64,000 nucleotides of DNA, from NCBI GenBank assembly GCA_963556145.1, contig OY744470.1:3596001-3660000 (forward strand), read 5' to 3'. Each line of letters starts with the position of its first letter. Within the stretch, counting starts at the first letter, position 1. Below are positions 57,290 through 64,000 of this stretch, piece by piece. The notes under the pieces were generated by a model. The model was not told the DNA's origin and ran no database searches. It worked only from the letters and a program-made list of their open reading frames with translations. Source of the stretch: Hygrocybe punicea (taxonomy: Eukaryota > Basidiomycota > Agaricomycetes > Agaricales > Hygrophoraceae). The position numbers and the translations under genes are program-made.

Positions 57290-59676
57290 ATGCCTTTCGG
57301 ACTGACAATCGGTACTGAGCGTGCTGTCGCTCTCCAGGTCCGTCCTTTTACCTCTGCAGTTGCGCCCAGTGGCCTCATCTCCCCCTCAGAATTCCATTCA
57401 GGATGAGCTTATCAAGCGAGGTTACAGTCCTGACGCTGGTGAGTTTGACTCCAACGTCCTTACCATTGTTGTCGTTGTTGAATCCTTCCATTCCTCTCTC
57501 AAGATCCTGTCATGGCTGAATACATCACAATAATGATAATCAACAACAAGACTGCTGGTCAGCGACAATAGTCTTTCTTCTGTTTCGATTTTTTTTTCAT
57601 GCATGCAATCAACTACAGCCCAAATCACCAATGAATTGGAGGATCGTGAGTACTGGAACCGTGTTCTACTTTCCCCAATCTAACTCTCGCTTCCATAGTC
57701 ATCGGAACGGACTTTGGTATGATTGATGCCTGTGCACTGTTTGCGATAACACCCCTGCTCACCCGTTCCTTTTGGCTTAGATCCCAGCTTCACCGACTGG
57801 CTATTCACCGAGGCAGCGAAAGGCGCTTCGCCTTCAGACACCCCATCTCACCCCCAACCCTCCATCACCTCCGACCAAATAGAATCCGTACCCACCCGCG
57901 ACGCCCCTCCCCATCTCCCCTCCGACTCCTCCAGACGCCTACCAAGTGCACCCCGCAACGCTGCACCCCTCTACCAACAAGCTCTCGCCCAAGCCCTCCC
58001 TGGGGCCTCATCTGCCACAAAAAAACGTGCAGCCTCCGCACGGTCACCCTCCCCCGGATCACCGAACAAATCTCGCCGCACAGACCTCCCAACTGGACCA
58101 CGCGCCATGATCCGTGACAACAACCCCAGCTCACGCACCCTCCTCGAACGTGTCGGCGGGCCTGCCCCGTCAGGGTCTATGCGCAACGGCAACATCTCCA
58201 CCGGCGGCTCACCTGGTCGCTTCCCTCGTGATGACATCCAAGCACGTATTGACAGCATCACAAGCGGATCTCAGGACCCTCTATCCGTCGGCTTCCCTGC
58301 TTCTGCAAACGGGCTAGGCGACATGGCAGCGCTGAGCATGACCATGGCGAACCCGCTTCTCCTCCAGGAGATGATGATGAGCAACATGGCACTCATGGCA
58401 CAGATGGCGTCGTCTATGGGGCTGCTGGGTGGAGGCTCACCGGTAGGACAGTTCCCCGGAGGGTCTCCGTTCCCAATGCAGGGTGTTATGCCGGGAGATA
58501 TGGGGATGTACCAACAAGGTGGAGGTATGCATAATCATAATAATAATGGGTTTCCTGGGTCGTCCCAGCAGCAACAGAAGGGTGGCATGAATGGGGGAGG
58601 GAGGGGAGGGAGGGGGATGAGCAGGGGGAGAGGGGGAGGTCGGCCGTCGTCGTCCACACCTAAGGTTGCGGAGGACGCAACTCCCGCACCAGTAGCGCCA
58701 CAACCCGCCATCGCAGCTCCCACACCGATACCCGCATCCGCTATCACCACTAATCCTACTTCGTCAACAGTTCCAGCAAGCTCCGTGGTGACGACTGCCG
58801 CGGCCGCGGCAGCGTCGCGCCCTGGATTTGTTGTTCCTGAGCGACCGCAATCACCGACCTTGTGTAAATTCGGACTGAAGTGCACGAATGCACACTGTCG
58901 GTATTCTCACCCCTCGCCGGTGGCGACCGCGGAGAGCGGGGTTGTGTTGAGTAACGAGGCATGTGAACAGGGCAAGGATTGCAAGGACAAGGATTGCATC
59001 AAGGCACACGTTAGCCCTGCTGTCCTCAATACCCCAGGTCAGTTTTTCACACCCAATCTTACCCGCCATACTTACTTTGAGTGCTTCCCCAGCTACTCCC
59101 GATCAGTACCAGCAACAACAGCTCCAGCCACAACAACGGCATCAGCAGCAAAAGCAGCCACCTCCCAGTACCGCCATCCCATGCCGCTTTGGTTCGGCAT
59201 GCACGCGCTCCAACTGTACATTCGCGCACCCCACATCGCACACGCAGTCCCATTTCCCGCAACAACACCAATCACAGCCGCCACAGCAGTGCCGGTTTGG
59301 CGCTGGGTGTACGCGAGCGGCATGTGTGTTCCAGCACCCGCCTGGACGGGTGCTCCCAACGGCTTTTCATCGTGGGTTGTCGACGAATGCACCGCTCGTG
59401 AATGTTTTGACGCCTGAGACTGGGTCGATGGGGGGTTCTATTGGGAGTGGGAGTGCAAGTCTCGTTGGGGCGAGTCCGCATCGGAGCGTGACGTTTAATC
59501 ATGCTGCCAGTGGTGGTGTGGTGAGTGGGGGTGGTGCCAAAGGCGGAATGAAGGAGCTGCAACGGCGGGTGAAGGAGGCTGAGGAAAGGAAGAGTGAGGC
59601 AGAGAAGGCGGTCAAGGAAGCCGAAGCTGCGGCGAGCAAGAAGGACGAGTCGAAAGTGGTTGCTATCACTGCGTGA
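57290..59676 (+). CDS. Nab2/ZC3H14-like nuclear poly(A)-RNA-binding protein
   Basis: Seven or so exons, about 680 residues. N-terminal PWI-like helical domain: MPFGLTIGTERAVALQ, NSIQDELIKRGYSPDADPVM, AEYITIMIINNKTAAQITNE, LEDLIGTDFDPSFTDWLF. A long Ser/Pro- and Met/Gly-rich linker follows, with an RG box (GGRGGRGMSRGRGGGR). At least four Cys-rich fingers: CKFGLKCTNAHCRYSH, CEQGKDCKDKDCIKAH, CRFGSACTRSNCTFAH and CRFGAGCTRAACVFQH, the tandem CCCH type that binds polyadenosine in Nab2. The C-terminus is a coiled coil. Controls poly(A) tail length and mRNA export by family. Introns in the N-terminal domain are 50-70 bp. Confidence 0.88.
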
Positions 59677-60262
59677 AAGGCGAACCAGAACCCTTACCCT
59701 CCCCTCCGCCACTCCTTTTTTTAATTTTCGTTGCTTGTTGGGAAAGTGGGAGGGGTTTGTGGTTTGTTTGGTGTGCAAAAAGTGTGGTTGTACCGTGTAT
59801 GAAGCTGGATCAGCTTTCAGTTTGGGGGTTACAAGTGTGATTATTTGTTCCCTGCCCTCTTTCTGTTTCTGTATTTTTTGTGCCCTTTTATTTTAGACAA
59901 CTTATTGACTGATGGCGCACAATGGTTGGTGTAGAAGTAATTGAATTTTATCTTCGAGCATCGAGTACTACACAGCCAGACAGTTTGGCCGTGCTCAGCT
60001 TGGCCCGAAAATAATTGGGAATGTCTGACTGTTGTCAACTTGGTGCCAGGCACGAGACCGATCGCATTTTTTTGAGCACTTATGTAATCATTTAACGCTG
60101 TTGCGAATCTTATCAGTAATTCAACTCCTTCACTTTTATCATGTAGCTATCACTGTTGCTCGAAGTTCTCAATGAAAATCCCGACACACCATCATATTCG
60201 CAAATCTTTCAATAAGGCATGTCTCGACAAAGTAGTGCACGTGGTGAGCACAAATAATAAAA
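59677..60262. other. Intergenic, ~590 bp
   Basis: 3' region of the Nab2-like gene (T-rich) followed by AT-rich sequence. Some short inverted matches near 59985-60060. No gene seen. Confidence 0.4.
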
Positions 60263-61687
60263 ATGTTTTCGCATCTTCTTCATGCATTTTCAAGGGTTTC
60301 GGCAACGAACTTGGCACGGATATACAATCTCGACGTTGACCACCCGACAGCTCAGATCTTGCCATTAGAATGGCCATACGAATTCACGATGACCTGCAAT
60401 CACGTTTGGGATGCATTTTTTATCCATGCACTGCTGTTAGATCACAATGAACGCAATGCCACCCCCAGCCTACCACATGCCGCTGCCGACCAAGCCCAAC
60501 GGCTTCGAGCTGCTCTTGAATTGCGGACAGCAGCAATGGCAGGCCCTGGACAGGAATACTGCAACCATGCTTGTAATTTATGTTGCAAGCTTCGTGAAAA
60601 CGAAGCTGGTGTCGTCGGTGAGTCCATACCTATTGGTTTTCGTCTCCGGTAATAGCTAACTCTCATTCGGTTGCGTTCGACTGTCACAGATAGAATTGAT
60701 ATGGGCCATCCTTGTTGCAATGTTCAAGACTGCAAAGAGCCGCTCCCGTCAAAACACCGAAAGTTTTGTTCGCAACATGACTACATGAAGAATATATGTG
60801 CCATCACAACTTGCTCTCAGCCTCGCCTCTCGCGACATCAAACTTGTTCAATACCAGACCACCAGCAATTGGAGATTGTTGGTAACGAACGACGAACCGC
60901 CATGTTTCAACTACAGCAACGTCTGGAATCATTCAAAATTTCTGTCATCGAAAATTCTATTTCTGACGGTCAAAGTGGTTCTTCATCGATCGATGTTGAC
61001 GACTGTGTCAAAGCTGAAAATAGCGGCGAATGTGACGATGAATCACCGGAGGGAAACAACAAGCCTCGTGCCCGATTTGGCCATCGACGTACCAACAACG
61101 AACAGCTCTGCGTTACGTCCTGTGGTGTCATACTTGGTCAGGCGACATTCTCTGGCTCCGAGGGCGCTCGTGACGTTGTTGTAAGTAAGATCTTGTGTTG
61201 AAATGTCATAATTGACACGCTGTCTAGTTATTTCATCAAAGGTTATTCCCCACGCCCCAATCAGTTCCAGGCGTCAACTTTTTCGACAACAATTGCCATG
61301 TGAAAAGACACCTGATTGAAACGAATAATCATTACTTTGATCGTTGTGCCCTCCCAGTGGATGTCTTTCACATGAAGACCAAACATCGAGAATCGGATAC
61401 TTTCTGTAGTCAATGGTGCAATCCTGATCAATTCCCAGACCTCATGGAAGACGGAAAGTGGGTGTTCAACTCATCAGCTGCAGAGATGACAACTGCCTGG
61501 TTTGCTGGGTTTCGGGCAATTGTGCGGGACATGCAGGTGGAGAGAGGTATAATTTTTTCTTGGATGAGATGATCAAACGGCGCAATCGTATGCTGATCGC
61601 AGACCTCCGTAATCGCCATGCTTGTCCGTACCAAATCCCTCGAACTGAACTCCTCTGTAACCGTGATCCCAGAATATTGACCGACTA
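60263..61687 (+). pseudogene. Cysteine-cluster protein associated with KDZ transposons, truncated
   Basis: Exons give TCNHVWDAFFIHALLLDHNE, QEYCNHACNLCCKLRENEAG, then GHPCCNVQDCKEPLPSKHRK, FCSQHDYMKNICAITTCSQP and CSIPDHQQLE, a Cys/His cluster of the CxC type found with Kyakuja-Dileera-Zisupton transposases. Later exons: DNNCHVKRHLIETNNHYFDR, PVDVFHMKTKHRESDTFCSQ, WCNPDQFPDLMEDGKWVFNS, AEMTTAWFAGFRAIVRDMQV and YNFFLDEMIKRRNRMLIADL. The 3' half looks complete; the usual long N-terminal half is absent upstream of 60263, so this is a 5'-truncated copy. Function of intact members is unknown beyond the transposon association. Confidence 0.65.
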
Positions 61688-61689
61688 AC

Positions 61690-61974
61690 ACTGTAGAATA
61701 ATGTTATAGTTCGGATGTAACTTTTATTATTTTTGAAAGAATTGGAGACATGGCACAAGAAGCATTTCACAAACGTTGGACGAAAAAATGACAAAGATAA
61801 ATTTTAAATCAGGGGCTGCCTAGCCCCGAGAAAGTACTACAAAATCTACCTAATAAGTAAGAGGATTGGGGCGGAATCGAGTGCGCTAGAGCTCACACGA
61901 GATTAGGGGGTGATTTCCAAAAAAAGTCAAAATCTGCAGGTGGGCAGCTGCAAATGGCAATAAATACAACGTTA
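61690..61974. other. Short intergenic gap between convergent genes
   Basis: AT-rich, with a GGGGCTGCCTAGCCCC hairpin at about 61815. No coding frame. Confidence 0.5.
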
Positions 61975-62775
61975 TCATTTATTTGACGGGTCATGCTGAA
62001 GAGGAGTATCCACAGGAGATGGATTACCAGCGGGACGTGTGGGCGATGGAGATGTATTGGCCCTTTCAGAAGATGGGTTTTGTAACGATGTTGAAGATGG
62101 ATCTCTCAGGCAAGAAATACACTGACAGAACGTTCTTCCCGCTTTGCCTTGCATAGGGGAGGGTGTAGAGAGCGCTTTGGGAGATGAAGCTTGTGCTGTG
62201 ACTGATACGTGCTGTGTGGTGGATGGAGCTAGGGGTGTAAGAGACGTCTTTTCTTGTTCCGCAGATGATACCGGGGACGGATCTCGCAGGCAAGAAATGC
62301 ACCGAGGGAACCATTTTTTACGTTGACCTTTTTCCGCTAGAGCGGGCGTAGGGTCCATTACAGGAGATAAAACGTGCACGGTCGAATCCGCATTTGGTAG
62401 CGCAGGAGATGGGTTTGGCGACGGAGAATATGAAATTGGTCGACCAGAAGACGGATCTCCAGACAAGTTTTGCGGTGCAGGAGAAGAGTCTGGCGGTGGA
62501 GGAGAATTTCGTAAATTCGGCAATGGAGGAATTGGTCTTCGCTGTAAGGAAATTGGCCCTGGTGGTATGGGAACTGGTCTCCGCGGGAGGGGGGGCCCAT
62601 CGACTCGTGCAATTTGAGGCGCTGGTAACGGACTTCGCAATCCAGGAGATGGACGTTGTGGCACAGGAAATTGGTTTCGCGTTGTAGGGGTCAGATCTGA
62701 TGCGGGAGATGCGTTTTCTTCCTGATTTTGAGGTACAGACGTTTGGTTTGGGGATGCAGAAGTTGAAGTTTGCAC
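61975..62775 (-). CDS. Proline-rich protein with repeated CISCLRDPS motif
   Basis: Continuous frame of about 266 residues, probably the last exon of a longer gene since the frame stays open upstream through an acceptor near 62810. Residues 1-140 are mostly Pro/Ser/Asn (e.g. GPPLPRRPVPIPPGPI). The C-terminal part has two copies of a small Cys motif: WFPRCISCLRDPSPVSS and TFCQCISCLRDPSSTSL, each after a basic stretch. I do not recognise the family. Tandem exon-like duplication of the motif is likely. Nearby minus-strand frames (63038-62823) may be 5' exons, but the join is not in frame with the obvious sites. Confidence 0.5.
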   Translation of the reverse strand: MQTSTSASPNQTSVPQNQEENASPASDLTPTTRNQFPVPQRPSPGLRSPLPAPQIARVDGPPLPRRPVPIPPGPISLQRRPIPPLPNLRNSPPPPDSSPAPQNLSGDPSSGRPISYSPSPNPSPALPNADSTVHVLSPVMDPTPALAEKGQRKKWFPRCISCLRDPSPVSSAEQEKTSLTPLAPSTTQHVSVTAQASSPKALSTPSPMQGKAGRTFCQCISCLRDPSSTSLQNPSSERANTSPSPTRPAGNPSPVDTPLQHDPSNK

Positions 62776-63060
62776 TACAGGTGGTGAGGGTTGGGTTGTG
62801 CAGGGCTAAAAGTGATAGGAAATTAGCATCGGGAGGTTGACCTAGCAGAAATGCAACGTGCAGGGACTTCATGAGCACCAGTAGCAATGAACCAGCAGCA
62901 GTCGTCCCTGCCCACAACTCTCTCCGTCAGGTCCTTCCGGTTACAATTCGAATGATATTCTCCGTCACAGTTAGAAAGATGAAATCGTTTGGGTATCAGC
63001 GCGAACGCCTCCAACAAGCTACCATGATCTAACAGCAACTTCAGTGAAAGCGTCTACATA

Positions 63061-64000
63061 CTAGTTGAGGTAGATCTCACCCTTCAAAATAACCCTGTGT
63101 CCGAACTTCCAGATGTTTCCGAGACTCTTCGGAGGGTGGCAGGATCGGACAACTATGCGGTGATGCCGATCCTTAAGGACATACAAGTATTGGATACCCT
63201 GCGTGTTTGCGGGGAAGATCTCCTTGAGAATCTGGTTGGAGCGTAAGGCCTCCAGTGGAAGTCTCGTAGTATTGAAATCCCTGCTGACCACCGGCAGGTC
63301 AAAGAAATGAGGATTCTCTTTCAAAGAGACATCCTTCTGCTGCAATAACTTCCACAAGACCTCATGCAACTTGACGTGGTCATCAAAAACCTCTGAATAC
63401 CTTCTGTGAAATCTATTCTCAAGAAAGATCATAAACGGGAGCTTACCTGGTATTCTAGATGCGGGATTGGTTAATGACATCTCGCATACTAAAATTTCGA
63501 CTTTGACTTTTCGACCTGGGGAAGGCTAATGAAGCACATGGTTGCTCAGAGCTTCGCAACGACTGAATAGGATTGTTTTTCTCACTGTAAGTTCCTCAAC
63601 GGCCCTCCAATACCAGGATTTGTTCATGTACTCCTTGTCTTTTGCCTTCGCCCGTCTCATGCGTTCTGTCTGAAATAACAAAAAGAGTGAGCGTCGAAAC
63701 GATACAGGAATCATATATAATGCGACATACGAGAACTGGGAAGCGAGATTCTAAATCCTTCGTGGCATTCTTGAAATCTTTGATGACAGCGCCGGCGTCT
63801 GTTTCACTCTCCTTGACTGCGAATTGAAAAGCCTTTTCCGCAACACTGCGAATGCTGCTATTTCATGAGAAATCATGTTATATGCTAGATCAATATCGGA
63901 ACCCACTCATTTAAAGCCTTGTGATCAAGAGGGCTCTCAGAAAGTGGGGATGGCCGTCCGAGTTCATAACAGAAGCCTATCAACTCAAGGGCTTGATGAT
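63061..64000 (-). CDS. Unrecognised gene, running off the right edge
   Basis: Minus-strand exon-like frames: 63480-63061 (140 codons, e.g. NRFHRRYSEVFDDHVKLHEV, LLQQKDVSLKENPHFFDLPV, IQYLYVLKDRHHRIVVRSCH) and 63714-63526 (MRRAKAKDKEYMNKSWYWRA), with further helical, charged sequence towards 64000 (GAVIKDFKNATKDLESRF). The 3' exon ends at TAG 63061. Protein looks globular, soluble and basic; no family recognised. The 5' end lies outside the window. Confidence 0.45.

Noticed and set aside
58107..59417. Plus-strand read-through past 59037 in the Nab2-like gene
   Set aside because: Continuing the frame destroys the third and fourth zinc fingers; splicing at NTP|ATPDQ restores them.

Overview
The window reads as nuclear DNA of a filamentous basidiomycete, most likely an Agaricomycete. 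Evidence: densely packed genes split by many 45-70 bp GT-AG introns, an IMPACT/YIH1 protein, a CSC1/OSCA channel, a NACHT-WD40 STAND protein, an alpha-type kinase, and MULE- and KDZ-associated proteins of the mushroom-forming lineages. Order and species cannot be fixed from sequence alone. Exon joins below were worked out by hand from reading frames and splice consensus; family names come from recognised motifs, not from a search.

Layout. 1-1.2 kb: a small element with ~100 bp terminal inverted repeats. 1.3-2.2 kb: small membrane protein (minus). 2,437-8,224: complete hAT transposon with a perfect 8 bp target-site duplication (TSD) and a reconstructable transposase, one intron of which is swollen to 1.7 kb. 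8.4-12.0 kb: a hypothetical gene converging on a truncated MULE-type transposase. 13.6-16.2 kb: coiled-coil gene, tRNA-Leu, SAP-domain gene. 16.4-21.6 kb: NACHT-WD40 STAND protein. 23.6-25.5 kb: calcineurin A paralogue with most active-site residues replaced. 26.0-36.1 kb: IMPACT/YIH1, CSC1 channel, VOC protein, flavin monooxygenase and hotdog thioesterase.

36,120-47,994 is the most unusual part: an ~11.9 kb unit bounded by apparently identical 1.84 kb inverted arms and flanked by a near-perfect 8 bp duplication. It carries an integrase-core (DDE) transposase gene, an alpha-kinase gene and a scrambled BRR2 helicase fragment, and it sits between a thioesterase gene and an RBR ubiquitin-ligase gene. 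A non-autonomous LTR element (155 bp LTRs, 4 bp TSD) is nested in it, exactly at a splice donor of the alpha-kinase gene.

48.1-59.7 kb is ordinary conserved gene space: RBR E3 ligase, glutaryl-CoA dehydrogenase, family X DNA polymerase, ribosomal protein eL33 and a Nab2/ZC3H14-like RNA-binding protein. 60-64 kb holds a KDZ-associated cysteine-cluster gene remnant, a proline-rich protein and an unrecognised gene running off the right edge. The housekeeping genes look intact; the rest has been built and rebuilt by at least five kinds of mobile DNA.
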